Shown one piece after another: positions 36,054 to 44,645 of a stretch of DNA of 64,000 bases (positions are counted from its first letter, which is position 1; the number at the start of each line of letters is the position of its first letter). This stretch comes from Dechloromonas sp. UBA6271 (GTDB lineage Bacteria > Pseudomonadota > Gammaproteobacteria > Burkholderiales > Rhodocyclaceae). The stretch is from contig DJUX01000005.1 of NCBI GenBank assembly GCA_002440665.1, positions 82,479 through 146,478 on the forward strand, written 5' to 3'. The position numbers and the translations under genes were made by a program. The notes beneath the pieces are model-generated. The model did not search any database and had not been told where the DNA came from. It was given only the letters and a program-made list of their open reading frames with translations.

Positions 36054-38044
36054 CAGAAGTAGATCCCGCGCATGAATTGCTGGAACGCCACCTGGTCGGC
36101 CGACGGAATCTCGGGCAGCAGCCCCGCCTCCTTCTTCTTGGCCGCGGACGAGTCGGGGAACATGCGGAAGGTCGTGTTCATGATGATCTGCGCCACGCGT
36201 GGCACCAGCGCATGCAGCACCTGGCCGGTGATGCCAAGACGCGTGGCAACGCGCACCGGCCGGTGGATCACGGCATCGCAAATCAGTGCCGCGGCTTCCT
36301 CCGGCGTCAGGGTCGGCACCTGGTCGTAGAGCTTGGTCGGGGCGATCATCGGCGTCTTTACCAGCGGCATGTTGATGGTCGTGAAGTAGATGCCGCGGTC
36401 GGCGAACTCGGACGCCGCGCAGCGCGTCCACGCGTCGAGCGCCGATTTCGAGGCGACGTAGGCCGAGAAGCGCGGCGCATTGGTCAGTACGCCGATGGAC
36501 GAAATGTTGATGATGTGCCCGCGCTTCTGCTCGACCATCTTGGGCAGCACACCCATGCTCACCTTGAGCGCGCCAAAGTAGTTGAGCTGCATGGTGCGCT
36601 CGAAATCGTGGAAGCGATCGAAGGAAGTCTCGATGGCGCGACGGATCGAACGCCCAGCATTGTTGATCAGAATATCGACCACGCCATGCTCGGCCAGCAC
36701 CTGCTGCGTCACCGCTTCGGCGGAAGCCATGTCGGCCAGATCGCCGACATAGGCATGCAACTTGAGGCCGGCCGCCTCGAATTCGCGCACCACCTCGGCC
36801 AGTTGCTCGGCGTCGCGGGCGATGGTCACGACATGGGCGCCGGCTTCGGCCAGCTTCCAGGCGGTCGCCTTGCCGATGCCGGACGAGGCGCCGGTGACCA
36901 GCACGACCTTGCCTTCGACCTGGCCACGCAAGCTGCAGTCGATGAAGAGATCGGGGTCGAGGTGACGCTCCCAGTAATCCCACAGGCGCCAGGCGTAGTT
37001 GTCGAGCGGCGGTACTGCGATGCCCGTGCCCTTGAGCACGCGGGTTGTCTCGCGGCAGTCGAAGCGCGTCGGGTAATTGACGAAGCGGAACATGTCGTCC
37101 GGCAGGCCGAGATCCTTCATCACCGCGTGGCGGATGCGGCGCACCGGCGTCAGCGCCAGCAACCCCTTGCGCATGTGGCGCGGAATGAAACTGAACAGCG
37201 CGGCGTTGATGCGCATCGTCATCTCCGGCGCGTGGGCGGCTCGGGCGAACGTGTTGAGCAGATCACCGACGCGCATCGGGGTCGGGTCGACCAGGTGGAA
37301 GCACTTGCCGTCCTCGCCCTTGAGGTGGGCGATGTGGTCGACGGCGTTGACCACGAAATCGACCGGCACGACATTGATGCGCCCGCCCTCGATGCCGACG
37401 GTCGGCATCCACGACGGCAACAGCTTGCGCATTTTCTGGATCAGCTTGAAGAAGTAATACGGTCCGTCGATCTTGTCCATTTCGCCGGTCTGCGAATCGC
37501 CGACGACCAAGGCCGGGCGGAAGATGCGCCAGGGAATGCTGCATTCGCGGCGGACGATGCCCTCCGAATCGTGCTTGGTCCTGAAATAGGGATGATCCAG
37601 CCCTTCGGCTTCCTCGAACATGTCTTCGCGGAACAAGCCTTCGAACAGCCCGGCCGAGGCGATCGAACTGAACAGGTGGAAATGCTTGGCGCCGATGGCC
37701 TCGGCAAACTGCACCGTGTTGCGCGTGCCGTCGACATTGACCTTGAGCTGGATCTCGGCGTCGGCCGAAAGGTCGTAAATCGCCGCCAAGTGGAAGAAAT
37801 GGGTCGTCTTTTTGCCAAGTTTCTTGCGGTCGACCGCAGCAACCCCGAGCAGCGGCTGGGTCAGGTCACCGACCACCGGAACCGCCCGGTTGCGATCGCA
37901 ACCCCAGAATTCGTAGAGTCCGCCGAGCGCTTCGCGTTCCGCCTCGCGCACAAGAAAGTAGACGATGCTGTCGTCGCGCTCCAGCAATTTCCTGACCAGG
38001 CGCTTGCCGATGAAACCCGATGCTCCAGTGATGAAATATTGCAT
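36053..38044 (-). CDS. Fatty acyl-CoA reductase (two-domain SDR; alcohol-forming type)
   Basis: 663 residues in two reductase halves. The N-terminal extended-SDR/male-sterility-like half has TGASGFIGKRLV, GDLTQPLLG and the catalytic Y-x3-K in HPYFRTKHDSE. The classical SDR half, from about 375, has VTGASSGIGKAT, NNAGRSIRR and YVASK. Layout, length and the C-terminal FQQFMRGIYF match the roughly 660-residue alcohol-forming fatty acyl-CoA reductases described from Marinobacter. It would supply fatty alcohol for wax esters with the acyltransferase at 41561. Start ATG 38044 follows GGGGAGACCAAC. Confidence 0.8.
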   Translation of the reverse strand: MQYFITGASGFIGKRLVRKLLERDDSIVYFLVREAEREALGGLYEFWGCDRNRAVPVVGDLTQPLLGVAAVDRKKLGKKTTHFFHLAAIYDLSADAEIQLKVNVDGTRNTVQFAEAIGAKHFHLFSSIASAGLFEGLFREDMFEEAEGLDHPYFRTKHDSEGIVRRECSIPWRIFRPALVVGDSQTGEMDKIDGPYYFFKLIQKMRKLLPSWMPTVGIEGGRINVVPVDFVVNAVDHIAHLKGEDGKCFHLVDPTPMRVGDLLNTFARAAHAPEMTMRINAALFSFIPRHMRKGLLALTPVRRIRHAVMKDLGLPDDMFRFVNYPTRFDCRETTRVLKGTGIAVPPLDNYAWRLWDYWERHLDPDLFIDCSLRGQVEGKVVLVTGASSGIGKATAWKLAEAGAHVVTIARDAEQLAEVVREFEAAGLKLHAYVGDLADMASAEAVTQQVLAEHGVVDILINNAGRSIRRAIETSFDRFHDFERTMQLNYFGALKVSMGVLPKMVEQKRGHIINISSIGVLTNAPRFSAYVASKSALDAWTRCAASEFADRGIYFTTINMPLVKTPMIAPTKLYDQVPTLTPEEAAALICDAVIHRPVRVATRLGITGQVLHALVPRVAQIIMNTTFRMFPDSSAAKKKEAGLLPEIPSADQVAFQQFMRGIYF
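37829..37840 (-). repeat. Dispersed 12-base repeat, copy in the fatty acyl-CoA reductase gene
   Basis: GCTGCGGTCGAC on the coding strand (Ala-Ala-Val-Asp), followed by CGCAAGAAACTTGGCAAAAA. The longer palindrome TTGCGGTCGACCGCAGCAA is complete here. Confidence 0.55.
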
Positions 38045-38095
38045 GTTGGTCTCCCCAAATTTATAAGAATCAAGGACATTCTAGAGTAGCGCACC

Positions 38096-38132
38096 TAGGA
38101 TATTAGTGTGCCTCCTCTAATTGAATATCCTA
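38096..38132. promoter_or_regulatory. Inverted repeat in the acyl-CoA reductase/phasin divergent promoter
   Basis: Nine-base arms TAGGATATT (38096-38104) and AATATCCTA (38124-38132) with a 19-base spacer. It is positioned to control both divergent genes. The TetR-type gene at 40084 is a candidate binder. Confidence 0.4.
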
Positions 38133-38192
38133 CACTGGCTTCAAGGGCAGAGAGAGCTGCCGAACAAGTACACATCTTAAAAGGAGTCGATC

Positions 38193-38744
38193 ATGGTCAA
38201 GAAATTCAAGACGCTGTCGGAAAACCAACTGGCCCAAACCGTCAGGGAATCCGCACATCAAATCTGGTTGGCCGGACTGGGCGCCTATTCGAAGGCTCAG
38301 GAAGAAGGCACCAAGGTGTTTGACGCTCTGGTCAAGGAAGGTGAAACCATCCAGAAAAAGACCCGCAAGGCAGCTGATGAAAAAATGGCTGTCGTCGCCG
38401 GCAAGGCGGCTGGAACGTGGGATCGTCTGGAACAGGTCTTCGAGGATCGCGTTGCCCGCGCTCTGTCGAGCCTCGGCGTACCGAGCAAGAAGGATATCGA
38501 CAAGCTGTCCAAGCGTGTCGCCGAACTGACCGCCGTCGTTCAGCAACTGACCGAAGCACAGGAAGGCACCGCGAAGAAGGTTGTTGCCAAGCCAGTCGCC
38601 AAGGTGGCCGCGGTTCCCGCAACCGCCAAGGCAGTCGTCGCCAAGGTTACGCCGGCCAAAAAGCCGGCCCCGCCTAAAAGCGCCGCCGTCAAGAAGGCCG
38701 CCGAACCTGCTGATGCCGCTGCTGGTGCAGCAACTGCTGCCTAG
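38193..38744 (+). CDS. Phasin-family granule-associated protein
   Basis: 183 residues: an N-terminal phasin-like helical domain (IWLAGLGAYSKAQEEGTKVFDALVKEG at its heart) with coiled-coil character to about residue 130. A Lys/Ala/Pro-rich tail (AKKVVAKPVAKVAAVPA and similar) follows, as in PhaF-type proteins that contact DNA. It coats polyhydroxyalkanoate or other lipid granules. AAAAGGAGTCGATC precedes ATG 38193. Confidence 0.88.
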   Translation: MVKKFKTLSENQLAQTVRESAHQIWLAGLGAYSKAQEEGTKVFDALVKEGETIQKKTRKAADEKMAVVAGKAAGTWDRLEQVFEDRVARALSSLGVPSKKDIDKLSKRVAELTAVVQQLTEAQEGTAKKVVAKPVAKVAAVPATAKAVVAKVTPAKKPAPPKSAAVKKAAEPADAAAGAATAA

Positions 38745-38753
38745 ATAGCCAGC

Positions 38754-38768
38754 CCCGGCCAAGCCGGG
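38754..38768 (+). terminator. Small hairpin after the phasin gene
   Basis: Stem CCCGGC / GCCGGG with a CAA loop just after the stop codon, followed by TAATCTTC. T-run absent, so at best a weak terminator. Confidence 0.35.
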
Positions 38769-38798
38769 TAATCTTCAAAGGTGAACGGCATTAACGAG

Positions 38799-38820
38799 AT
38801 GCCCGGCCATGACCGGGCAT
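38799..38820 (+). terminator. Hairpin upstream of the patatin-like gene
   Basis: Stem ATGCCCGG / CCGGGCAT with loop CCATGA. An in-frame ATG (38809) lies in this structure, which argues against it as the start and for TTG at 38845. Confidence 0.45.
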
Positions 38821-38844
38821 CCGTCACATTCAGGGGAAGACAAC

Positions 38845-40041
38845 TTGTCCAGAATTGGCATAGCACTGGCTGGCGGTGGTCCGCTCGGCGGGATTTATGA
38901 AATCGGCGCCAGCGTGGCGCTCGCAGAGGCGATCGAAGGGCTGGATTTCAACCATGCCGACATCTTCGTCGGCGTCAGTTCCGGCAGCTTGGTCGCGGCG
39001 GCATTCGCCAACGGCATCGCCCCGCAGAAGCTGGCGCGTATCCTGATCGACAATGATGCCGATGAGTTTTTCGATCCGGAAATGCTGCTCAAACCGGCGT
39101 TCGGCGAATACTTCAACCGGGCACGGTCGGTGCCGCAACTGCTGTTTTCCGCTGCCCAGAACTATCTCGCCAACCCGCTGCATCACGGCCTGTTCGAATC
39201 ATTCCAGCGCCTGTCGCGCGCCATTCCGACCGGCCTGTTCGACAGCAGTGGCATCGACCGCGTGATGCGGGACCTGTTCTCGCGCCGCGGCCGCACCAAC
39301 GATTTCCGCAAGCTTAAGCATCGCCTGTTCCTCGTCGCCACCGATCTCGATTCGGGCGAATCGGTCGCCTTCGGCTCGCCCGGCCACGACGACATCCCGA
39401 TCTCGGTTGCGGTCCAGGCAAGCACCGCCCTGCCGGGCCTGTTCCCGCCCGTCCGCATCGGCGACCACTACTACGTGGACGGAGCCCTGATCAAGACCCT
39501 GCATGCCTCGGTAGCGCTCAAGGAGGGTGCCGAACTGGTGCTCTGCATCAACCCGCTGGTCCCCTTCGACGCCGAACTGGCCGCCCGCCGCAATGCCAGG
39601 GAACGCGAGGCGCTCAACGACGGTGGCCTGCCGGTCGTGCTGTCGCAGACCTTCCGCGCCATCATCCATTCGCGCATGCGGGTCGGCATGGATCGCTACA
39701 AGCACCAGTACAGCAATGCCGACGTCGTGCTCTTCGAACCGACGCGCGACGACGCCGAGATGTTCTTCACCAACGTCTTCAGCTACCGCGACCGACGCCG
39801 CCTGTGCGAGCACGCCTACCAGCGCACGCGCATCGATCTCTACCGGCGTCGCCACGAACTTCGGCCCATCTTCGAACGTCACGGCTTGGGCCTTGATCTT
39901 GCAATACTCAAGGATCATCGCCGCTCCCTGATCGCCCCACCCCGCCACCGCGCCAAGGTCAGCCTGGACAAGGCGACGCGCGCCCTCGACGCTTCACTGG
40001 ACGAATTGCAGCTTTGGCTTGAATCCCGACAGCCGGCGTGA
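38845..40041 (+). CDS. Patatin-like phospholipase/lipid acyl hydrolase
   Basis: 398 residues with the patatin layout: glycine-rich oxyanion loop LAGGGPLGG (about 8-16), nucleophile S45 in GVSSG, and the dyad aspartate in YVDGAL. It may release fatty acids from lipids or granules, fitting the neighbourhood. TTG at 38845 is chosen because AGGGGA lies seven bases upstream; the ATG at 38809 falls within a hairpin and lacks a site. It is the first of three co-directional genes (with the TetR gene and the TPR-like gene). Confidence 0.82.
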   Translation: MSRIGIALAGGGPLGGIYEIGASVALAEAIEGLDFNHADIFVGVSSGSLVAAAFANGIAPQKLARILIDNDADEFFDPEMLLKPAFGEYFNRARSVPQLLFSAAQNYLANPLHHGLFESFQRLSRAIPTGLFDSSGIDRVMRDLFSRRGRTNDFRKLKHRLFLVATDLDSGESVAFGSPGHDDIPISVAVQASTALPGLFPPVRIGDHYYVDGALIKTLHASVALKEGAELVLCINPLVPFDAELAARRNAREREALNDGGLPVVLSQTFRAIIHSRMRVGMDRYKHQYSNADVVLFEPTRDDAEMFFTNVFSYRDRRRLCEHAYQRTRIDLYRRRHELRPIFERHGLGLDLAILKDHRRSLIAPPRHRAKVSLDKATRALDASLDELQLWLESRQPA

Positions 40042-40083
40042 TGTATCCTCTGGTCTGGAGACAACACCAAAAAGAGTCCGGAC

Positions 40084-40725
40084 ATGGAACGCAAACCAAA
40101 ACGCCGCACCCGCGAGCGCATTCTCGAAACCGCACTGAAACTGTTCAACGACTTCGGCGAGCCGAATGTGACGACGACCGTCATTGCCGACGAGATGGAA
40201 ATCAGTCCGGGCAACCTCTACTATCATTTCCACAGCAAGGACGAGATCGTCAATGCGCTGTTCGCCGACTACGAGAAGGAAATCGAACCCCTGCTCACTG
40301 CCCCCGGCAGTCGACCGCAGGGCACCGAGGACATCTGGCTGTTCCTCCATCTGCTGTTCGAGACGATCTGGAAGTTCCGCTTCTTCTACCGCGACATCAA
40401 CGACCTGCTGACCCGCAACCGGCTCGTCGAAACTCATTTCCAGCGCATTCTCGAACATAAGGAAAGCACCGCCATCACCGTCTGCGAGGGATTGGCCGCT
40501 TCCGGCACGTTGACCGCAACAGCCGGTGAAATCCGCGCGCTGGCCACAAACATGAGCGTCGTCGCGACCTTCTGGCTGTCATTCGAACACGCCCGCCGCC
40601 CGCGTGGCGAGCCGGACATCGGGCGCGGCGTCTATCAGGTCATGTCGCTTGCCGCGCCCTATCTGCAAGACGAAGCGCGGCGTCTGCTGGAAAAGCTGTC
40701 CGGCGAATACGTCGATAAAAACTAG
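40084..40725 (+). CDS. TetR-family transcriptional regulator
   Basis: 213 residues: an N-terminal TetR HTH (RERILETALKLFNDFGEPNVTTTVIADEM then ISPGNLYYHFHSKDEIV) and a helical ligand domain. It is probably transcribed with the patatin gene 42 bases upstream and the TPR-like gene downstream. Likely ligands are acyl-CoAs or fatty acids given the surroundings; this is inference. Candidate site: the palindrome at 38096-38132. Confidence 0.85.
   Translation: MERKPKRRTRERILETALKLFNDFGEPNVTTTVIADEMEISPGNLYYHFHSKDEIVNALFADYEKEIEPLLTAPGSRPQGTEDIWLFLHLLFETIWKFRFFYRDINDLLTRNRLVETHFQRILEHKESTAITVCEGLAASGTLTATAGEIRALATNMSVVATFWLSFEHARRPRGEPDIGRGVYQVMSLAAPYLQDEARRLLEKLSGEYVDKN
40310..40319 (-). repeat. 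Dispersed repeat core, copy in the TetR gene
   Basis: TGCGGTCGAC on the minus strand; the coding strand reads Ser-Arg-Pro-Gln, a frame different from the Ala-Val-Asp copies. Confidence 0.45.
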
Positions 40726-40736
40726 AGGAGACTCAC

Positions 40737-41519
40737 GTGGCCAAGAAAACCTGGAAAAAATTCCCGCACCCGGACAAAAGCTTCTCCTATGCCGGCGTCG
40801 CCCTCGAAAAGCACTGGGCACGCCTGCACCGCGGTGATTGCGAACCCTTCCCGGACGACGACGCAGCGCAGGATGCCTGGCGCGCCTACCATGCCGGCGA
40901 CTTCGCCAAGGCCGTGGACATCGGCCTCGCTGCCGGCCCTGCCGGCATCAACGCGGCCAACAAGGCGGCGATGATCTACGCCAACTATCTGGAAAGCGAC
41001 GAAGCAGCCAAACTGCAGCTCTTCGAGGAGATTGCCGAACGCTGCGTCGCCCTGCAGGCAGCTGCACCGAAGAATGCCAACGCCTGGTACATCCACGCCT
41101 ACGCGCTAGGCCGCTACAGCCAAGGCATTTCGGTCGCCAAGGCGCTCGCGCAAGGTCTTGGCGGCAAGATCAAGAGCAGCCTCGATCACGCGCTGAAAAT
41201 TGAGCCAAAACATGCCGACACCCACATCGCGCTCGGCACTTGGCACGCCGAAATCATCGACAAGGTCGGCAGCATGGTCGGCGGCCTCACCTACGGCGCG
41301 AAAAAGGATGCCAGCGAAAAGCATTTCCATACCGCCCTCGACCTCAACCCCGAATCGGCCATCGCCCGCACCGAATACGCCAACGGACTGGTCATGCTGT
41401 TCGGCCGTGCACGCCTGAAGGACGCCGAAAGACTCTACGAGGAGGCGGTTGCCTGCACGCCTGCAGATGCAATGGAAAAGCTCGATATCGAGGCAGCCAA
41501 GGCGGAAATGGATGAGTAG
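40737..41519 (+). CDS. TPR-like helical repeat protein of unknown function
   Basis: 260 residues, helical, with repeat-like units such as AAPKNANAWYIHAYALGRYSQ and HFHTALDLNPESAIARTEYA that resemble TPRs. No signal peptide. GTG start at 40737 follows AGAGGAGACTCAC. It lies 11 bases after the TetR gene and is probably co-transcribed. Function unknown. Confidence 0.72.
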   Translation: MAKKTWKKFPHPDKSFSYAGVALEKHWARLHRGDCEPFPDDDAAQDAWRAYHAGDFAKAVDIGLAAGPAGINAANKAAMIYANYLESDEAAKLQLFEEIAERCVALQAAAPKNANAWYIHAYALGRYSQGISVAKALAQGLGGKIKSSLDHALKIEPKHADTHIALGTWHAEIIDKVGSMVGGLTYGAKKDASEKHFHTALDLNPESAIARTEYANGLVMLFGRARLKDAERLYEEAVACTPADAMEKLDIEAAKAEMDE

Positions 41520-41560
41520 TTAGCCCGCCCCCGCAACGAACGGCATCAACCGCCGGCCAG

Positions 41561-42943
41561 CTACCCGACCAACGCCGCCTCCACCGCCTGCGGATCGCCG
41601 AGTCTGTCCCATGGCTCCATGAGGACCAGCATCAACAGCTTGTCAAATTCGCTGGCGAAGCGCTCGACGATACGCTCGGGGTCGGGCACCAGACCCTTGT
41701 CGGTAATCAGGCCAAACTGCACTTTGTCATCGTAGGAAAGTATCGAGACGCCCATGCCGATGTCGCCGGATTGCGGCACCCAGAACAGCGGCTGCAGCAG
41801 TTTGGCGCCGGCCAGATATAGCGTGTGCTGCGGCCCGGGCACGTTGGTCATGACGGCGCTAGCCTTGCTGGCCAGCAGATCGAGCACCTGTTGCTGGGCA
41901 AACTTGGGGGCCATGCCGACCACCCCCAGAATCGACAGCGTGAGTGCCGCCTGATAGGAACCCTTGAGTTTCGCCATCCGCTCGCGGGTAGCATAGAGCC
42001 GAGCCAGCGGATTTTCGATGCCGAGCGGCAGTTCGAGGGCCACGAGGCCGAAGCGGTTGCCGAGTTTCCCCGCATCGCTGGCGCGCCGCATGTTGACCGG
42101 GACCATTGCGCGAATTTCCACGTCATCGACCTCATCGCCATGCTCGACCAGATAGGCACGCATGGCCCCGGCTGCTGCCGAGAGAAGCATGTCATTGACC
42201 GAACAGCCAAGCACCGCGCCGACCGCCTTCACCTCGGGTAGCGACATCGGCTCCGACCAGGCGACCCGCTTGGCGATTCCCGGCTTGCCCTTGAAGCGGG
42301 TATGGCTGTCATCCGGCATGGTAGCGAGCGTCGCGAGTTCGCTAGCAATGCTGGTGCCGATACGGGCGTAGTCGAGTATCTTCCCCGGGTTGTTCAATAG
42401 ATCAACGTACTTGGCCCAAAGACCGTCCTCCTCGTCTTCGTCTTCCTGCGCAATGTGTGGCCGCGGATGGCCCCCCGCTTTGCCCGGCGAGCTATCAGTC
42501 ATCGAGAGAATGACGCCGACCATGGCGATGCCGTCGGCAATGCTGTGGTGAATGCGCATGACGAGCGCCTGGCCGCCCAGCGAGGTGTCGACCAGGTGCA
42601 TTTCCCACAGCGGGCGATTCGGGCTGAGCGGCGTAGACGCCAGATCGGCGACAAACTGCTCGAGTTCTGCCTTGCCTGCCGCGCCAGGCAGCACTTCGCG
42701 GTGGAGGTGGTGGTCGAGATTGAAGTCGGGATCATCCTGCCAGACGTAACCAGTGCTATCGGCGACTGCCAACTGGCGGAAGCGGCAAAAACTGAGCATA
42801 CGACGCTCGATGCTGGCGCACAGGCGTTCGTAATCGAGATCACCCTCGAACAGCAGGACACCGACAATCTGCATCAGATTGGTCGGCCGGTCCATGCGCA
42901 GCCAGGCGGTATCCACGTTGGAGATGGGCTCGCGAGACGTCAT
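41561..42943 (-). CDS. Wax ester synthase/diacylglycerol O-acyltransferase (WS/DGAT)
   Basis: 460 residues, matching the family. It has the active-site motif HHSIADG at 132-138, PLWEMHLV (111-118), and the late NVPGP motif. It makes wax esters from fatty alcohol and acyl-CoA, or triacylglycerol from diacylglycerol. ATG 42943 follows GGAGTTCGTA; a 28-residue longer reading would overlap the ACBP promoter. It is divergent from an acyl-CoA-binding protein gene. Confidence 0.9.
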   Translation of the reverse strand: MTSREPISNVDTAWLRMDRPTNLMQIVGVLLFEGDLDYERLCASIERRMLSFCRFRQLAVADSTGYVWQDDPDFNLDHHLHREVLPGAAGKAELEQFVADLASTPLSPNRPLWEMHLVDTSLGGQALVMRIHHSIADGIAMVGVILSMTDSSPGKAGGHPRPHIAQEDEDEEDGLWAKYVDLLNNPGKILDYARIGTSIASELATLATMPDDSHTRFKGKPGIAKRVAWSEPMSLPEVKAVGAVLGCSVNDMLLSAAAGAMRAYLVEHGDEVDDVEIRAMVPVNMRRASDAGKLGNRFGLVALELPLGIENPLARLYATRERMAKLKGSYQAALTLSILGVVGMAPKFAQQQVLDLLASKASAVMTNVPGPQHTLYLAGAKLLQPLFWVPQSGDIGMGVSILSYDDKVQFGLITDKGLVPDPERIVERFASEFDKLLMLVLMEPWDRLGDPQAVEAALVG

Positions 42944-43012
42944 TACGAACTCCGTTAAAGGGATGAAATATCTATAATACCGGCAATTCACAGGCCATTC
43001 GAGGAGATACCG
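42944..43012. promoter_or_regulatory. Shared WS/DGAT-ACBP divergent promoter
   Basis: 69-base gap with a TATAAT at 42973-42978 reading towards ACBP and a GGAG site at each edge. Co-regulation of acyltransferase and acyl-CoA carrier is suggested. Confidence 0.5.
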
Positions 43013-43270
43013 ATGAGCGATCTGCAAGCCGCATTCGATGCCGCCGTCACCGCTTCAAAAATGCTGGACGAACGTCCCGACAATCAGACGCTTCTGCGTA
43101 TCTACTCACTCTTCAAGCAGGCGACCGAGGGCGACGCAAGCGGCAAGCGCCCCGGCTTCACCGACCTCGTCGGCCGCGCAAAGTACGACGCCTGGGCAGG
43201 CCTTCAAGGGACCTCCGCCGAAGCCGCGATGCAGGCCTACATCGATCTGGTCGGCAAGCTCAAGGGCTAG
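43013..43270 (+). CDS. Acyl-CoA-binding protein
   Basis: 85 residues with ACBP hallmarks: LLRIYSLFKQATEGDA and AKYDAWAGLQGTS. It binds and carries long-chain acyl-CoA, plausibly feeding the divergent WS/DGAT and the acyl-CoA reductase. Start ATG 43013 follows GAGGAGATACCG. Its stop shares CTAG with the convergent next gene. Confidence 0.92.
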   Translation: MSDLQAAFDAAVTASKMLDERPDNQTLLRIYSLFKQATEGDASGKRPGFTDLVGRAKYDAWAGLQGTSAEAAMQAYIDLVGKLKG

Positions 43271-43545
43271 GCAAAGCGCTCGTCGAAGTACAGGTGGATT
43301 TCCCGCTCGAGGCTGGCGCGAAAAGGCCAGAGCAGGAAACCGAGGCGGACCAGAACCGTCACTTCGCCCTTGGCGAGCCGCAACTCACCGTGCAGGCCGG
43401 CACGTTCGAAACGTAATACGCCGCTGTCGTCCCACTCGTATTCCAGCTCGTACTCCTTCTGCAGATCGGCGGCGACATGCTCGGCGGCGATCCTTGCCTT
43501 CTTGGCCGACAGGCGGTGCTTGCGGGTAATCAGGATTTCGCTCAT
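43267..43545 (-). CDS. Polyhydroxyalkanoic acid system family protein
   Basis: 92 residues resembling the small PHA-granule-region proteins (opening MSEILITRKHRLSAKKARIA, with GFLLWPFRASLEREIHLYFDERF near the end). Function undetermined; the family is found with PHA genes. It overlaps the ACBP stop by four bases. Confidence 0.78.
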   Translation of the reverse strand: MSEILITRKHRLSAKKARIAAEHVAADLQKEYELEYEWDDSGVLRFERAGLHGELRLAKGEVTVLVRLGFLLWPFRASLEREIHLYFDERFA

Positions 43546-43593
43546 GGACGCAGTTTAACCACGCGCCGCCGAATCCGGAATCACCCGGTGTAA

Positions 43594-43929
43594 CTATTCC
43601 GGCGTCGCCTTGCTGCCCATCATCTCGTTGCAGGTGGCTCGGCCGAAGGTCTCCGCCTTTTTCGGGCTGGAAATCTGTGGCTCCTCGTAGATGCGCTTGA
43701 CGACGAAGTTTGTAATGCGTGCACCGTCGCTGCCGTCCTCGACAAACACCTTCATCGGCCGGCCTTTCTCGCGGTCGTAGAAAGCCTGCAGTGCAAAGTC
43801 GCGGACACGTTCGCAGAAACGGATCTTCTGGGCATCGGGCATGCTGTCGTCGATCTTGCCGGCGTGGGCATGCGGCCAGGCGCTGTTCATCGCCAGCAGG
43901 GCGAGGCAGGCAACGGAGAGGCGTTTCAT
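43594..43929 (-). CDS. Exported small protein of unknown function
   Basis: 111 residues with a Sec signal peptide (MKRLSVACLALLAMNSAWPHAHA) and two mature cysteines (FCERVRDF, ATCNEMM). Its ATG overlaps the end of the upstream cytochrome gene (four bases), so it is co-transcribed with it. No family recognised. Confidence 0.7.
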   Translation of the reverse strand: MKRLSVACLALLAMNSAWPHAHAGKIDDSMPDAQKIRFCERVRDFALQAFYDREKGRPMKVFVEDGSDGARITNFVVKRIYEEPQISSPKKAETFGRATCNEMMGSKATPE

Positions 43930-44588
43930 TCCTTCGGCTCCTGAATCGAGGTGAGGTAAGCCAGGATGTCCTGGATATCCTGTTCCTTGAGGGTGTTCAG
44001 GACACCGACGACGCCATCTTCATCGTGCGGGCGGTCGCCCTTGAGATAGAGGTCGGCCTGACGCTTGAGATAGTTCGTGTACTGGCCGACCAGCATCGGG
44101 AACATGCCACGCCCCTTGCCAGCTTTGCCGTGGCAGGCGGCGCATTTCTTCTGGTAGATCGCCTCGCCATTGCCGAGGTCGCCCTCCGCGCGCGGGATGA
44201 TCATCACCTTTTCGGCCATCAGCAACTTGGTCAGCGCGTCTTCCTTGCCGGTGTAGGTTGGCATCTTGCTGTCCAGTTCGATCTTCGCCAAGTAGGCAGC
44301 GATATCCTTGATGTCCTCGTCTGAAAGCTCACGTTCCTGGGTATAGGGGAACATCGGGAGATTCACCCGCGTGCGGGCACGGAAGCTCTTGAGCTGGTTT
44401 TCGATGTAGGCGACACGCTGGCCGGCGATGCGCGGATATTCGCCCTTCTTGCCGCCAGCCCCCTGGTCGCCATGGCAGGCAGCGCAGGTGCCGTTGATTT
44501 CCTTGCCTTTTTCGAGGTCGACCGCAGCAGCCGTGCTGGCGGCAAACCAGCCGGCGACCAGGAAAAAGATAAGGCTGCGCAGGGCCAT
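43926..44588 (-). CDS. Di-haem cytochrome c (c4-like)
   Basis: 220 residues, Sec signal peptide (MALRSLIFFLVAGWFAASTAAA), and two CAACHG haem sites, one in each half, with YLAKIE and ILAYLTSIQ ending helices: the c4 pattern. It is a periplasmic electron carrier to oxidases or denitrification enzymes. ATG 44588 follows GGAGTTCACCGC. Upstream lie a RegA-like palindrome and an FNR-like site, shared with regB. One dispersed repeat (44517-44528) codes for the end of its signal peptide. Confidence 0.88.
   Translation of the reverse strand: MALRSLIFFLVAGWFAASTAAAVDLEKGKEINGTCAACHGDQGAGGKKGEYPRIAGQRVAYIENQLKSFRARTRVNLPMFPYTQERELSDEDIKDIAAYLAKIELDSKMPTYTGKEDALTKLLMAEKVMIIPRAEGDLGNGEAIYQKKCAACHGKAGKGRGMFPMLVGQYTNYLKRQADLYLKGDRPHDEDGVVGVLNTLKEQDIQDILAYLTSIQEPKE
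44517..44528 (-). repeat. Dispersed 12-base repeat, copy in the cytochrome signal peptide
   Basis: GCTGCGGTCGAC on the coding strand, followed by CTCGAAAAAGGCAAGGAAA, very similar to the flank of the intergenic copy at 24555. Confidence 0.55.
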
Positions 44589-44609
44589 GCGGTGAACTCC
44601 GGGTATCGA

Positions 44610-44626
44610 TGCGGCGAATTGTCGCA
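44610..44626. promoter_or_regulatory. RegA/PrrA-type binding site, cytochrome c/regB
   Basis: TGCGGCGAATTGTCGCA fits the TGCGGC-N5-GTCGCA pattern described for RegA/PrrA. It lies 22 bases from the cytochrome start, between it and the regB start. It is almost identical to the site upstream of nosZ (48601-48617). Confidence 0.6.
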
Positions 44627-44645
44627 CGACCCGAACGGCTGAAAA

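Noticed and set aside
36077..38089. Long plus-strand open frame opposite the acyl-CoA reductase
   Set aside because: Antisense shadow; His/Arg/Asp-rich translation with no domain and no ribosome site.
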